A DNA stretch of 64,000 bases from Rhodoferax sp. (GTDB lineage Bacteria > Pseudomonadota > Gammaproteobacteria > Burkholderiales > Burkholderiaceae_C): contig NZ_JANXMU010000007.1 of the NCBI RefSeq assembly GCF_025354435.1, forward strand, positions 62,001 through 126,000. Direction: 5' to 3'. Shown one piece after another: positions 25,540-34,494 of this stretch (position 1 is its first letter; every line of letters begins with the position of its first letter). A model generated the notes under the pieces. That model was not told where the DNA came from, did no database searches, and saw only the letters and a program-made list of their open reading frames with translations. The position numbers and the translations under genes were made by a program.

Positions 25540-26667
25540 TTGAACACCGCCACACCCACCTCTGCCGTCCTTTTTGACACCCTGCCGACCCACAGCGGCC
25601 CGCACTGGGGCGTGGCCACCTTGAACGCTCCGGCGGCGCTGAATGCCTTGTCTCCGCCCATGGTGGAAGCGCTGGCCGCGCAGCTGGCGCGCTGGGCCAA
25701 CGACCTGCAGGTAGCCGGGGTACTGTTGCAGGCCAGTGGCGACAAGGCCTTTTGCGCGGGCGGCGACTTGCGCCACATGCACCAGGCCCTGGTGGGCGGT
25801 AGCGGCGACCCGGTGGCCGCGGTGCAGGGCTTTTTTAATACCCAGTACGCGCTGGACTACACCATCCACACCTACCCCAAGCCGATTTTGTGCTGGGGCC
25901 ACGGCATCGTGATGGGCGGTGGTCTGGGCCTGATGGCGGGCGCATCGCACCGGGTGGTCACGCCCGGCAGCCGCCTGGCCATGCCCGAGGTCAGCATCGG
26001 TCTGTACCCCGACGTGGGCGGCAGTTGGTTTCTGCGCCGCATGCCGGGGCGGGTGGGCCTGTTTCTGGCGCTCACAGGTGCGCCGCTGAATGCCGCCGAT
26101 GCGCTGTTTTGCGGGCTGGCCGACCACGCCCTGCCGCATACCGACAAAGGCGCGCTGCTACAAGCCCTGGCCCATGCACCCTGGACGCACGATGCACCGC
26201 ATAACCGCGCCAATTTGTCTCGGCTGTTGGCGCAACAGGCCGCAGCGACTCCCCTGCCTGCGTCGCCGGTGCGCACGCATTTCGACCAGATCCAGCAGCT
26301 GATGGCGGGCCAGGACCTGTTTGATATCGACGCCCGGCTGCGCAGCCTACAGAGCGACGCCCCCTGGCTGGCCAGCGCGGCCGCCGCCTACGCCCAGGGC
26401 TGCCCGACCAGCGCAGCGCTGGCGTTTGCGCTGTGGCAGCGCTGCCTGCACCTGTCGCTGGCAGAAGTGTTGCGGCTGGAGTACACGGTGTCGCTGGGCT
26501 GCTGCGTGCACCCCAACTTTGCCGAGGGCGTGCGCGCCCTGTTGGTGGACAAAGACCGCAATCCACGCTGGGTACCCGCGCGGCTGGCAGACGTAACCCC
26601 GGCCTGGGTAAACGCGCATTTCCAGCCTCGCCACCAGGGAGTGCACCCGCTTGCCAGTTTGGTGTAA
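25540..26667 (+). CDS. 3-hydroxyisobutyryl-CoA hydrolase (crotonase superfamily)
   Basis: A 375-residue protein. Signature segments are KAFCAGGDLRHMH (oxyanion-hole region), GHGIVMGGGLGLMAGASHRV, and MPEVSIGLYPDVGGSWFLRRM. The Glu and Asp pattern of the last is characteristic of HIBCH rather than enoyl-CoA hydratase. It hydrolyses 3-hydroxyisobutyryl-CoA in valine breakdown, a route that ends in propionyl-CoA and so feeds the propionate genes of this window. The apparent start is TTG 25540, with no obvious Shine-Dalgarno because a palindrome copy abuts it; a start correction is possible. Confidence 0.87.
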   Translation: MNTATPTSAVLFDTLPTHSGPHWGVATLNAPAALNALSPPMVEALAAQLARWANDLQVAGVLLQASGDKAFCAGGDLRHMHQALVGGSGDPVAAVQGFFNTQYALDYTIHTYPKPILCWGHGIVMGGGLGLMAGASHRVVTPGSRLAMPEVSIGLYPDVGGSWFLRRMPGRVGLFLALTGAPLNAADALFCGLADHALPHTDKGALLQALAHAPWTHDAPHNRANLSRLLAQQAAATPLPASPVRTHFDQIQQLMAGQDLFDIDARLRSLQSDAPWLASAAAAYAQGCPTSAALAFALWQRCLHLSLAEVLRLEYTVSLGCCVHPNFAEGVRALLVDKDRNPRWVPARLADVTPAWVNAHFQPRHQGVHPLASLV

Positions 26668-26786
26668 GCCCAAAGCCGCACTCTACAAAACGTTACCGCG
26701 TTGACGCGGATCTCACAAAGCGCCTGTTTCCGTGCAGTTTCATCCCCATAACGGGTATTTGTGCGCTCCATATTGGTGTTACTACT

Positions 26787-26826
26787 CCAATTAATTGGCC
26801 CAATCCGCTGCTATATTGCATTGCAA
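26787..26826. promoter_or_regulatory. Candidate operator region upstream of phaZ
   Basis: A perfect 12-bp palindrome CCAATTAATTGG (26787-26798) and the direct TTGCA/TTGCAA pair (26816-26826) lie 30-70 bases before the PHA depolymerase start, in a 188-bp gap of lower GC. PHA genes in related bacteria are often controlled by PhaR, which prefers TGC-rich sites. Assignment to PhaR is a guess. Confidence 0.35.
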
Positions 26827-26855
26827 CATTTCTTTCCCCTACGTTTTAGGTCGCC

Positions 26856-28268
26856 ATGCTCTACCAAATCTACGAATCCCAACGCTCATTGATGGAGCCG
26901 TTTGCTGATTTTGCGCAAGCCGCCTCCAAGCTCTACAGCAACCCGCTGTCGCCACTGGGCAAAAACGCCATGTCGCAGCGCGTATCTGCCGGTTACAACC
27001 TGCTGTACCGCCTGGGCAAAGACTATGAAAAGCCCGCCTTTGGCCTGCAAACCATCGAGGTGGACGGCACCAACGTAGCCATCCACGAGCGCGTCGAGAT
27101 CGACAAGCCGTTTTGCGAACTGCGCCGCTTCAAGCGCTTTACCGACGACATCGACACCTTGACCCAGCTCAAAGGCCAGCCCGCCGTGCTGATCGTGGCG
27201 CCGCTGTCTGGCCACTACGCCACGCTGCTGCGCGACACCGTCAAAACCATGCTCAAAGACCACAAGGTCTACATCACCGACTGGAAGAATGCCCGCCTGG
27301 TGCCTCTGAGCGAAGGCGAATTCCACCTGGACGACTACGTCAACTACGTGCAGGAATTCATCCGCCACCTGCAGGGCATCTACGGCAACTGCCATGTGAT
27401 GAGCGTCTGCCAGCCCACCGTGCCAGTGCTGGCCGCCGTGTCGCTGATGGCCACGCGCGGCGAGTTGACCCCGCTGACCATGACCATGATGGGCGGCCCC
27501 ATCGACGCGCGCAAATCGCCCACCGCCGTGAACAACCTGGCCATGAACAAAGGCTACGAGTGGTTCGAGAACAATGTGATCTACAAGGTCCCGGCCAGCT
27601 TCCCCGGCGCAGGCCGCAAGGTCTACCCCGGCTTTTTGCAGCACACCGGCTTCGTGGCCATGAACCCGCAGCACCATGCCAAGAGCCACTACGACTACTT
27701 CAAAGACCTGATCAAGGGCGATGATGTCGGTGCCGAAGTGCACCGCAAGTTCTACGACGAATACAACGCCGTGCTGGACATGGACGCGCACTACTACCTG
27801 GAAACCATTTCCACCGTGTTCCAGGACTTCAAACTGGTCAACGGTACCTGGAACGTGCGCGGCGTAGACGGCACGGTCGAGCTGGTCAAGCCCCAAGACA
27901 TCACCACCACCGCCCTGCTGACGGTGGAAGGCGAGCTGGACGACATCTCCGGCTCCGGCCAGACCAAGGCCGCCCACGACCTGTGTAGCAGCATCCCCGC
28001 CAACCAGCAGCACCACATGGAAGCCCAGGGCGCAGGCCACTACGGTATCTTCAGTGGCCGCCGCTGGCGCGATGTGGTGTACCCCGAGGTCAAGGCCTTC
28101 ATCAAGGCGCATAACACCGGCACCGTGACGATGGCCGCATCTCCTGCTGCCCCAGCACACGCACCGGTGCCTGCGGTGGCCATGGCGGCAGCGGTGACCA
28201 AGGCCCCGCACACCTCGGCCAAGCTGCCAGTGAAGAAGTCGGCCAAACCTGGTCGCGGCAAGGCCTAA
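26856..28268 (+). CDS. phaZ: Intracellular polyhydroxyalkanoate depolymerase
   Basis: A 470-residue protein beginning MLYQIYESQRSLMEPFADFA, the usual start of cytoplasmic PhaZ of Cupriavidus type. The nucleophile is Cys185 in HVMSVCQPTVPVLA, replacing the serine of a lipase box. The catalytic Asp/His region includes LTVEGELDDISGSGQTKAA and MEAQGAGHYGIFSGRRW. It mobilises stored PHA granules. The tail after residue 425 is Ala/Pro/Lys-rich, like histone-tail linkers on granule-associated proteins. No signal peptide is present. BktB elsewhere in the window suggests C4/C5 polyester is made. Confidence 0.93.
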   Translation: MLYQIYESQRSLMEPFADFAQAASKLYSNPLSPLGKNAMSQRVSAGYNLLYRLGKDYEKPAFGLQTIEVDGTNVAIHERVEIDKPFCELRRFKRFTDDIDTLTQLKGQPAVLIVAPLSGHYATLLRDTVKTMLKDHKVYITDWKNARLVPLSEGEFHLDDYVNYVQEFIRHLQGIYGNCHVMSVCQPTVPVLAAVSLMATRGELTPLTMTMMGGPIDARKSPTAVNNLAMNKGYEWFENNVIYKVPASFPGAGRKVYPGFLQHTGFVAMNPQHHAKSHYDYFKDLIKGDDVGAEVHRKFYDEYNAVLDMDAHYYLETISTVFQDFKLVNGTWNVRGVDGTVELVKPQDITTTALLTVEGELDDISGSGQTKAAHDLCSSIPANQQHHMEAQGAGHYGIFSGRRWRDVVYPEVKAFIKAHNTGTVTMAASPAAPAHAPVPAVAMAAAVTKAPHTSAKLPVKKSAKPGRGKA

Positions 28269-28273
28269 TCCGT

Positions 28274-28939
28274 TTGCCACAGGCATCCACCGCATCCGGG
28301 CTGGCCGCGCAGATCAACGCCGCCCTGCCACAAACGCAGTGCACGCGCTGCGGCTACCCGGACTGCGCGGCCTACGCCCAGGCGATTGCCGAGGACAGCG
28401 CCCCCATCAACCAGTGCCCTCCCGGCGGAGCCGAGGGCATTGCCCGGCTGGCGGCGATTACCGGCCAGCCCGCGCTGGCGCTGAACCCTGACTTTGGCAT
28501 CGAAGCGGTACGAACCATGGCCGTGATCGACGAGGCCTGGTGCATAGGCTGCACCCTGTGCATCGCTGCCTGCCCAACCGATGCGATTTTCGGCAGCAAC
28601 AAGCGCATGCACAGCGTGATCTCTGCACACTGCACCAGCTGCGAACTCTGCCTGCCGGCCTGCCCGGTGGACTGCATTCAAATGCTGAATGCCAGCGGCA
28701 GCCGCACTGGCTGGAGCGCGTGGTCCACCGCCGATGCCGAGCACGCCCGCCTACGCTACGCTAACCATAGCAATAGACTAAGCCAGGACGTGCGCCAGAG
28801 CCCTAAAAAGCACGAAGAAAAAATCGAGGCCGAACCGGTTGCCGCGGCGCAGGCAAGCCCCCCCATTGACCCGAAAAAAGCCACCATCGCCGCCGCCTTG
28901 GCCCGTGCCCGGGCGCAACGCGCCGCCCCACCCGGCTGA
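28274..28939 (+). CDS. RnfB-like ferredoxin (4Fe-4S electron transport protein)
   Basis: A 221-residue protein. The N-terminal 4Fe-4S domain has TQCTRCGYPDCAAYA...NQCPPGG, as in RnfB, and two ferredoxin motifs follow: CIGCTLCIAACP (about 95) and CTSCELCLPACP (about 124). No N-terminal membrane helix is present, unlike true RnfB, and no other rnf gene is nearby. Such soluble versions in betaproteobacteria are electron carriers of unclear partner. The start TTG 28274 is 5 bases after phaZ. Codons about 157-171 resemble part of the dispersed palindrome, in a charged, low-complexity tail. Confidence 0.85.
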   Translation: MPQASTASGLAAQINAALPQTQCTRCGYPDCAAYAQAIAEDSAPINQCPPGGAEGIARLAAITGQPALALNPDFGIEAVRTMAVIDEAWCIGCTLCIAACPTDAIFGSNKRMHSVISAHCTSCELCLPACPVDCIQMLNASGSRTGWSAWSTADAEHARLRYANHSNRLSQDVRQSPKKHEEKIEAEPVAAAQASPPIDPKKATIAAALARARAQRAAPPG

Positions 28940-29067
28940 CGGGCTCAGGCCCCTGCGGCAGCTCTTGCGGGCCATTCGTTCTCTGCACTCTTTTTGCGCA
29001 TTTTGGAAATATGCGGGTTTCCGACACTAGCGCACCATCCCTTGCTATAGTTGCTGGTAACAAAATG

Positions 29068-29081
29068 CGACATACATGTCG
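29068..29081. promoter_or_regulatory. Inverted repeat upstream of periplasmic molybdopterin-fold gene
   Basis: CGACAT-AC-ATGTCG, 20 bases before the start at 29102 and close to the RBS (AGGGGA). Its place suggests an operator or a leader hairpin; no regulator can be named. Confidence 0.35.
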
Positions 29082-29101
29082 TATCACCAGGGGAAACCAC
29101 C

Positions 29102-29608
29102 ATGCCAATTTCACTGCGTACCGCACGGATAGGGCTTGCCAGCGCCATACTTTGGAGCGCTGCAGTACTGGCGCTGGACAAACCCACCGGCAACGTGGTG
29201 CTGACCATCAGCGGCACGGTGGCCCAAGCCAACAGCGGAGCCAACGCCGTCTTTGACATGAAGATGCTGGAGAAGCTGCCGCAAAAGACCTTCACTGTCC
29301 AAACCCCCTGGTACCCCAAACCGGTGACCTTTACCGGCCCACTGCTGCGCGACGTGTTGGCCGCTGCCGGAGCCAAGGGCAACAAGATTGTGGCGACCGC
29401 GTTAAACGACTACAAAACCGATATTCCCTTCGACGACGCGATCAAGTTTGACCCCATCGTGGCCCACCTGCTGGACAACAAGCCCATGTCGATCCGCGAA
29501 AAAGGCCCCTTGTTCATCGTCTACCCCTTTGATGCCTCGCCCGAACTGCGCGCCGAGGTGTACTACAACCGGTCGGCCTGGCAACTCAACAGCTTGAAAG
29601 TGCAGTAA
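29102..29608 (+). CDS. Secreted oxidoreductase molybdopterin-binding-domain-like protein
   Basis: A 168-residue protein with a signal peptide (hydrophobic to about residue 22, cut near VLALDKP). The body (VVLTISGTV, FDMKMLEKLPQKTFTVQTPW, PVTFTGPLLRDVLAAAGAKG, YKTDIPFDDA, FIVYPFD) matches the SuxA/MsrP-type oxidoreductase molybdopterin-binding fold in shortened form. I see no cysteine to bind molybdenum, so it is probably a non-catalytic relative. It is followed after 66 bases by the HD-GYP regulator, a pairing that may mean a periplasmic sensor partner. That is inference. An 8-bp hairpin AATCCGGC/GCCGGATT spans its stop codon. Confidence 0.75.
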   Translation: MPISLRTARIGLASAILWSAAVLALDKPTGNVVLTISGTVAQANSGANAVFDMKMLEKLPQKTFTVQTPWYPKPVTFTGPLLRDVLAAAGAKGNKIVATALNDYKTDIPFDDAIKFDPIVAHLLDNKPMSIREKGPLFIVYPFDASPELRAEVYYNRSAWQLNSLKVQ

Positions 29609-29674
29609 TCCGGCCCGCGCCGGATTCACCCGCACGGCCCCACACCGGCCCCCAAAGATGCAGGACCACACACC

Positions 29675-30853
29675 ATGAGCAATCCATTAGACCTGGGCGA
29701 AAAACGCACGGTGTTGGTGGTAGATGACACGCCGGACAACCTGTCGCTGATGAGCAGCCTGCTGCGCACCGAGTACCGCGTCAAGTTGGCCCCCAGCGGC
29801 GAGCGGGCCCTGAAAATCGCCAGCGCCGACGGCAAGCCCGACCTGATCCTGCTCGACATCATGATGCCCGACATGGACGGCTACGAGGTGCTGCGCCGCC
29901 TGCGCGCCGACCCGAACACGGCCGACATTCCGGTGATCTTCCTCACCGCCATGAGCGCCACCGAGGACGAGAAAATCGGCCTCGACATGGGCGCGGTGGA
30001 CTACATCACCAAGCCCATCAGCCCGGCCACGGTGATGGCCCGGGTGCGCAACCACATCGAACTCAAGCTGGCCCGTGATTTTCTGCAGAACCAGAGCCGC
30101 TACCTGGAGCAAGAGGTGCAAAAACGCACCCGTGAGATCGTCGCCATCCAGGACATCACAGTGCGCGCCATCGCCCTGCTGGCCGAAACCCGCGATAACG
30201 AAACCGGCAACCACCTGCGCCGCACCCAAAAATACGTCAAGGCGCTGGCCATCCAGCTGCAATTCCACCCGCGTTTTGCGTCGGAGCTGAGCAATGAGGC
30301 GATTGAATCGCTGTATAAATCGGCCCCGTTGCACGACATCGGCAAGGTCGGCATCCCCGACCGCATCCTGCTCAAGCCCGGCAAGCTCGACGAAGAAGAG
30401 TACGAGATCATGAAGACCCACACCACCCTGGGCCATGCCGCGCTGGTGCACGCCGAGGAAGAGGAAGGCCACGAGATGCCGTTCCTTCGCTACGCCAAGG
30501 AAATCACCCTGTGCCACCAAGAGAAGTGGGACGGCTCGGGCTATCCGCTAGGGTTGAAGGGCGATGCAATTCCAATCTCGGCCCGGTTGATGGCCCTGGC
30601 CGACGTGTACGACGCGCTGATCAGCAAGCGCGTCTACAAACGGGCCTTCACGCATGCCGAAGCCAGCGACATCATCCACAAAGGGCGCGCCTCGCACTTT
30701 GATCCTGACATCGTGGACGCATTTACTGCCATCGACGCACAATTCCAAACCATTGCCATCGAATTTGCCGATGACGACGGCGAAGCCGCCTCAGAGGTGT
30801 TTCGCATGGCGATTGACTTGACCAACCGCCACCCGATAGGCAGCACAGGTTAA
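29675..30853 (+). CDS. Response regulator with HD-GYP c-di-GMP phosphodiesterase domain
   Basis: A 392-residue protein. The receiver domain (about 8-125) has VVDDTPDN, the phospho-Asp in LILLDIMMPDMDGYEVL and the KPIS lysine. A coiled linker (about 135-160) leads to the HD-GYP domain with ETGNHLRRTQ, HDIGKVGIPDRIL and EKWDGSGYPLGL. It should degrade cyclic di-GMP when phosphorylated, favouring motility over biofilm. The usual HHE metal motif reads CHQE here, with Gln in the second His place. No cognate kinase is adjacent. Confidence 0.92.
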   Translation: MSNPLDLGEKRTVLVVDDTPDNLSLMSSLLRTEYRVKLAPSGERALKIASADGKPDLILLDIMMPDMDGYEVLRRLRADPNTADIPVIFLTAMSATEDEKIGLDMGAVDYITKPISPATVMARVRNHIELKLARDFLQNQSRYLEQEVQKRTREIVAIQDITVRAIALLAETRDNETGNHLRRTQKYVKALAIQLQFHPRFASELSNEAIESLYKSAPLHDIGKVGIPDRILLKPGKLDEEEYEIMKTHTTLGHAALVHAEEEEGHEMPFLRYAKEITLCHQEKWDGSGYPLGLKGDAIPISARLMALADVYDALISKRVYKRAFTHAEASDIIHKGRASHFDPDIVDAFTAIDAQFQTIAIEFADDDGEAASEVFRMAIDLTNRHPIGSTG

Positions 30854-30860
30854 AAACCTG

Positions 30861-30920
30861 GTCTTTTAGGGTGCTAGCGCTTATATAACAAGCGTTAGCA
30901 GCTATTAAATAACTAGCAAA
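30861..30920 (+). repeat. Dispersed intergenic palindrome, copy 8
   Basis: GTGCTAGCGCTTATATAACA then AGCGTTAGCAGCTATTAAAT with an ACTAGCAAA tail. The arms TGCTAGCGCTT and AAGCGTTAGCA pair over 11 bp with one G-T. It lies between the convergent HD-GYP and epimerase-like genes. Confidence 0.85.
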
Positions 30921-31394
30921 TCAGCCCGCCAGCCTGGCAAAGGCCGCCACCACTTCGGGCGGTGCCTGCACCATTTCCACCAGCACGCCCTCCCCGGCAA
31001 TCGGGAATTCTGCGCTGGCTTTGGGGTGCAGGAAGCAGATGTCGAACCCCGCCGCGCCCTTGCGGATGCCGCCGGGGGCAAAGCGCACGCCTTGGGCCGT
31101 GAGCCACTCCACCGCCTCGGGCAGCTTGTCGATCCACAGGCCGACGTGGTTCAGGGGCGTGGTGTGGACGGCCGGCTTTTTGTCCGGGTCCAGCGGCTGC
31201 ATCAGGTCGACCTCGACCTTGAACGGGCCGCTGCCGATGGCGCAGATGTCTTCGTCCACGTTCTCGCGTTCGCTGACGAAGTTGCCGGTGACCTCCAGCC
31301 CCAGCATGTCCACCCACAGGGTGCGCAGGCGCTGCTTGTCGGGGCTGCCGATGGCGATTTGCTGGATGCCCAGCACCTTGAAGGGGCGGGTCAT
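30921..31394 (-). CDS. VOC family protein, probable methylmalonyl-CoA epimerase
   Basis: A 157-residue glyoxalase/VOC-fold protein, last gene of the methylmalonyl-CoA operon. Expected metal ligands of epimerases are partly visible: His in [12 protein letters not shown] and Glu in [10 protein letters not shown]. The first ligand position, normally His in a DHVAIA motif, reads IQQIAIGSP (Gln). Epimerisation of (2S)- to (2R)-methylmalonyl-CoA is required between PccAB and the mutase, and no other candidate is in the operon. It overlaps bioB by 4 bases. Function rests mainly on context; the Gln is a caution. Confidence 0.72.
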   Translation of the reverse strand: MTRPFKVLGIQQIAIGSPDKQRLRTLWVDMLGLEVTGNFVSERENVDEDICAIGSGPFKVEVDLMQPLDPDKKPAVHTTPLNHVGLWIDKLPEAVEWLTAQGVRFAPGGIRKGAAGFDICFLHPKASAEFPIAGEGVLVEMVQAPPEVVAAFARLAG

Positions 31395-32416
31395 GCGGCA
31401 GCCAGCATACCGCTGGTGGGCAGGCCCAGCTTGGCCAGCAAACTGCGGTCGGCTTCCACGTCGGGGTTGCCGGTGACCAACAGCTTATCGCCGTAAAAGA
31501 TCGAATTGGCACCGGCCAGGAAGCACATGGCCTGCACGGCTTCGCCCATTTGCTGGCGACCGGCGGACAGGCGCACGCGGGTGGTGGGCATGGTGATGCG
31601 GGCCACCGCAATCACACGCACAAATTCCAGCGGGTCCAGCGGTGGGGTGTCGGCCAGGGGCGTGCCTTCCACGCGCACCAGGTTGTTCACCGGCACAGAT
31701 TCAGGGTAGCTGGGCTGCAGGTTGGCCAGTTGGGCGATCAGCCCGGCGCGCTGCTCCCGGGTTTCGCCCAGGCCGACGATGCCGCCACTGCAGACCTTCA
31801 CGCCCGCGCCGCGCACGCGGTCCAGCGTGTCCAGCCGGTCCTGGTAGACGCGGGTGTCGATGATGTCGCCGTAGAAGTCGGGCGCGGTGTCGAGGTTGTG
31901 GTTGTAGTAGTCGAGGCCTGCGTCTTTGAGCTGGGCGGCGTGGCCGTCTTCCAGCATGCCCAGCGTAGCGCAGGTTTCCATGCCCAGGGCCTTCACGGCC
32001 TTGACCAGCTCGGCCACGTTGTCCACGTCACGGTCTTTGGGGCTGCGCCAGGCCGCACCCATGCAGAAGCGGGTCGCGCCCGCCTCTTTGGCGGCTTTGG
32101 CGGCTGCCACCACCACGTCCACACCCAGCATCTTGGTGGCCTTGACGCCCGTGTCGTAGTGCACCGACTGCGGGCAGTAGCCGCAGTCTTCGGGGCAGCC
32201 CCCGGTCTTGATGGACAGCAAGGTGGACAGTTGCACGTCGCCCTGGGGGAAGTTTTCGCGGTGCACGGTTTGTGCGCGGTGCATCAGGTCCAGAAACGGC
32301 AGGTCAAACAGCGCCTCGACATCGGCCAGCGGCCAGCGCTCGTCGCTAGGGGCCAAGACGGGAGCGGCCTTGGGACGGTGCAGGGTAACGGGGCGCTCTT
32401 GGGTCAAAGTATTCAT
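31391..32416 (-). CDS. bioB: Biotin synthase
   Basis: A 341-residue radical SAM enzyme that inserts sulfur into dethiobiotin. The SAM cluster motif is [19 protein letters not shown] (C-x3-C-x2-C). Also present are [61 protein letters not shown] and [15 protein letters not shown], all conserved in BioB. Its place directly behind the biotin-carboxylase gene pccA (9 bases) and ahead of the epimerase gene links biotin supply to propionyl-CoA carboxylase demand. Confidence 0.96.
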   Translation of the reverse strand: MNTLTQERPVTLHRPKAAPVLAPSDERWPLADVEALFDLPFLDLMHRAQTVHRENFPQGDVQLSTLLSIKTGGCPEDCGYCPQSVHYDTGVKATKMLGVDVVVAAAKAAKEAGATRFCMGAAWRSPKDRDVDNVAELVKAVKALGMETCATLGMLEDGHAAQLKDAGLDYYNHNLDTAPDFYGDIIDTRVYQDRLDTLDRVRGAGVKVCSGGIVGLGETREQRAGLIAQLANLQPSYPESVPVNNLVRVEGTPLADTPPLDPLEFVRVIAVARITMPTTRVRLSAGRQQMGEAVQAMCFLAGANSIFYGDKLLVTGNPDVEADRSLLAKLGLPTSGMLAAA

Positions 32417-32425
32417 GGCAATTTC

Positions 32426-34486
32426 TCAAAGAAAACGAACAATCGGCTGGTCTACAGAGAGCGATTCTCCCTTGGTGGCCAACACCGCATCTACAACGCC
32501 ATCGTTGATGGCGAACAGCACATTTTCCATCTTCATGGCCTCGATTACCGCGACCCGCTCCCCGGCCTGCACTTTTTGGCCCGCCACCACCGCCACTTCG
32601 ACCAGCAAACCCGGCATGGGCGACAGCACAAAGCGGCTCATGTCGGGGGCCGCCTTGAACGGCATCAGGGTGTAGAGCTCGGCAGCGCGGGGCGTCAGCA
32701 CCAGGGCATCAAGCTGGCGGCCGTTGTGGTTGACCCGCAGCGCCAGCGGGTTCTTGTTGGCCCCGCCCACACCGCCGCGTTCCACCTGGGCAGTGAACGG
32801 CGTGCCGTTGCAGGTGCCGTGGATGCGGGCCGTGCCCAAGCGCGCGCCACTACAAAATTGATAGCTTCTCGTGCTGATAGATACTGCGCTAGAGCCTGTT
32901 TTTTCTTGAAAATCGACCACGGTCACCGGGGTTTGGGCCGTCTTGCCGCCCGCGCCCAGGGACACTACGGTGAAGGCCTCGCCCACTTCAAACTCGTGCC
33001 CTGCCACCTGGCCGCTGATGCCGCTAGCCCGCTGCAGGTAGCGGCGGTGCACAAAGGCGGCCAGCGCCACCAGAAAGTCGGGGTCGTCGTGCAGCACGTC
33101 TTCCGCGTGGAAGCCCGCCGCGTAGTTTTCGGCGATGAAGCCGGTGTTGAAGTCGCCCGCCACAAACTTCGGGTGCGCCAGCAGTGCCGACTGGAACGGG
33201 ATGTTGCTGCTCACGCCGCGGATCACAAAGCCGTTCAGCGCCTCGCGCATTTTGGCAATCGCGTCCAGCCGGTCCGTGCCGTGCACGATCAGCTTGGCGA
33301 TCATCGAGTCGTAAAACATCGGAATCTCGCCACCATCCTGCACGCCGGTGTCCACGCGCACACCTTGCCAGTGGTCGGTGTCAGAGGCAAACATGGTCTC
33401 CTTGGGCGGCTGAAAGCGCACCAGGCGACCGGTGGAGGGCAAAAAGTTGCGGAACGGGTCTTCGGCGTTGATGCGGCACTCGATGGCCCAGCCATTGCGC
33501 TTGACCTCGGCCTGCGTCAGCGGCAGCGCCTCGCCGGCGGCCACGCGGATCATCAGCTCCACCAGGTCCAGCCCGGTGATGCATTCGGTGACCGGGTGCT
33601 CCACCTGCAGGCGGGTGTTCATTTCCAGGAAGTAAAAGCTCTGGTCCTTGCCGACCACAAACTCCACCGTGCCTGCGCTTTGGTACTTGACGGCCTTGGC
33701 CAGCTGCACCGCCTGCTCGCCCATGGCTTTGCGGGTGGCATCGGTGATGAAGGGCGACGGCGCTTCTTCGATCACCTTCTGGTGGCGTCGCTGGATGGAA
33801 CATTCGCGCTCATTCAGGTAAATCACATTGCCATGGCTGTCGCCCAGCAGCTGGATTTCGATGTGGCGAGGCTCTTCGACAAACTTTTCGATGAACACCC
33901 GGTCGTCGCCAAAGCTGTTGCGCGCCTCATTGCGGCAGCTGGTGAAGCCTTCAAAGGCCTCTTTGTCGTTGAACGCCACCCGCAGCCCCTTGCCGCCGCC
34001 GCCCGCGCTGGCCTTGATCATCACCGGGTAGCGAATACCCTGGGCGATTTCGACGGCGCGCTCGGCCGTTTCAATCGCGTCGTTGACACCCGGGATGCAG
34101 TTCACACCGGCGGCACCGGCCAGCTTTTTGGATTCGATCTTGTCACCCATGGCGGCGATGGAATAGTGCTTGGGGCCGATGAAGACGATGCCCTCTTCTT
34201 CCACCCGTTTGGCAAACCCGGCGTTTTCGCTCAGGAAGCCGTAGCCCGGATGTACCGCCTGCGCGCCGGTGGCCTTGCAGGCGGCAATGATCTTGTCGGC
34301 CTGCAGGTAGCTGTCGCGGCTGGGTGCCGGGCCGATGTGCACCGCCTCGTCGGCCAGCGCCACGTGGCGAGCTTCCTTGTCGGCATCCGAGTACACGGCC
34401 ACGGTCTTGATGCCCATTTTGCGGGCGGTGAGGATGACGCGGCAGGCGATCTCGCCACGGTTGGCGATGAGGATTTTGGTAAACAT
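32426..34486 (-). CDS. pccA: Propionyl-CoA (acyl-CoA) carboxylase alpha subunit, biotin-containing
   Basis: A 686-residue protein: biotin carboxylase (about 1-450) with MFTKILIANRGEIACRVI, the ATP-grasp loop KASAGGGGKGLRVAF and ECSIQRRHQKVIEEAPSP; a BT linker region; and the C-terminal biotinyl domain with the biotin lysine in VIEAMKMENVLFA. It carboxylates biotin for transfer to propionyl-CoA by PccB. ATG 34486 has AGGA just upstream. Residues about 525-546 (FQEKTGSSAVSISTRSYQFC) are encoded by a copy of the genome's dispersed palindrome, an in-frame insertion between domains. Confidence 0.93.
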   Translation of the reverse strand: MFTKILIANRGEIACRVILTARKMGIKTVAVYSDADKEARHVALADEAVHIGPAPSRDSYLQADKIIAACKATGAQAVHPGYGFLSENAGFAKRVEEEGIVFIGPKHYSIAAMGDKIESKKLAGAAGVNCIPGVNDAIETAERAVEIAQGIRYPVMIKASAGGGGKGLRVAFNDKEAFEGFTSCRNEARNSFGDDRVFIEKFVEEPRHIEIQLLGDSHGNVIYLNERECSIQRRHQKVIEEAPSPFITDATRKAMGEQAVQLAKAVKYQSAGTVEFVVGKDQSFYFLEMNTRLQVEHPVTECITGLDLVELMIRVAAGEALPLTQAEVKRNGWAIECRINAEDPFRNFLPSTGRLVRFQPPKETMFASDTDHWQGVRVDTGVQDGGEIPMFYDSMIAKLIVHGTDRLDAIAKMREALNGFVIRGVSSNIPFQSALLAHPKFVAGDFNTGFIAENYAAGFHAEDVLHDDPDFLVALAAFVHRRYLQRASGISGQVAGHEFEVGEAFTVVSLGAGGKTAQTPVTVVDFQEKTGSSAVSISTRSYQFCSGARLGTARIHGTCNGTPFTAQVERGGVGGANKNPLALRVNHNGRQLDALVLTPRAAELYTLMPFKAAPDMSRFVLSPMPGLLVEVAVVAGQKVQAGERVAVIEAMKMENVLFAINDGVVDAVLATKGESLSVDQPIVRFL
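32850..32912 (-). repeat. Dispersed palindrome copy 9, inside the pccA coding sequence
   Basis: On the coding strand: GGCTCTAGCGCAGTATCTAT then CAGCACGAGAAGCTATCAAT and TTTGTAG. It aligns along its length with intergenic copy 7 and adds codons without a stop or frame change. Confidence 0.8.
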
Positions 34487-34494
34487 GGGTTGTC

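Noticed and set aside
28274-28939. True RnfB of an Rnf complex
   Set aside because: No N-terminal membrane helix and no rnfA, C, D, G or E nearby; it is better called RnfB-like ferredoxin.
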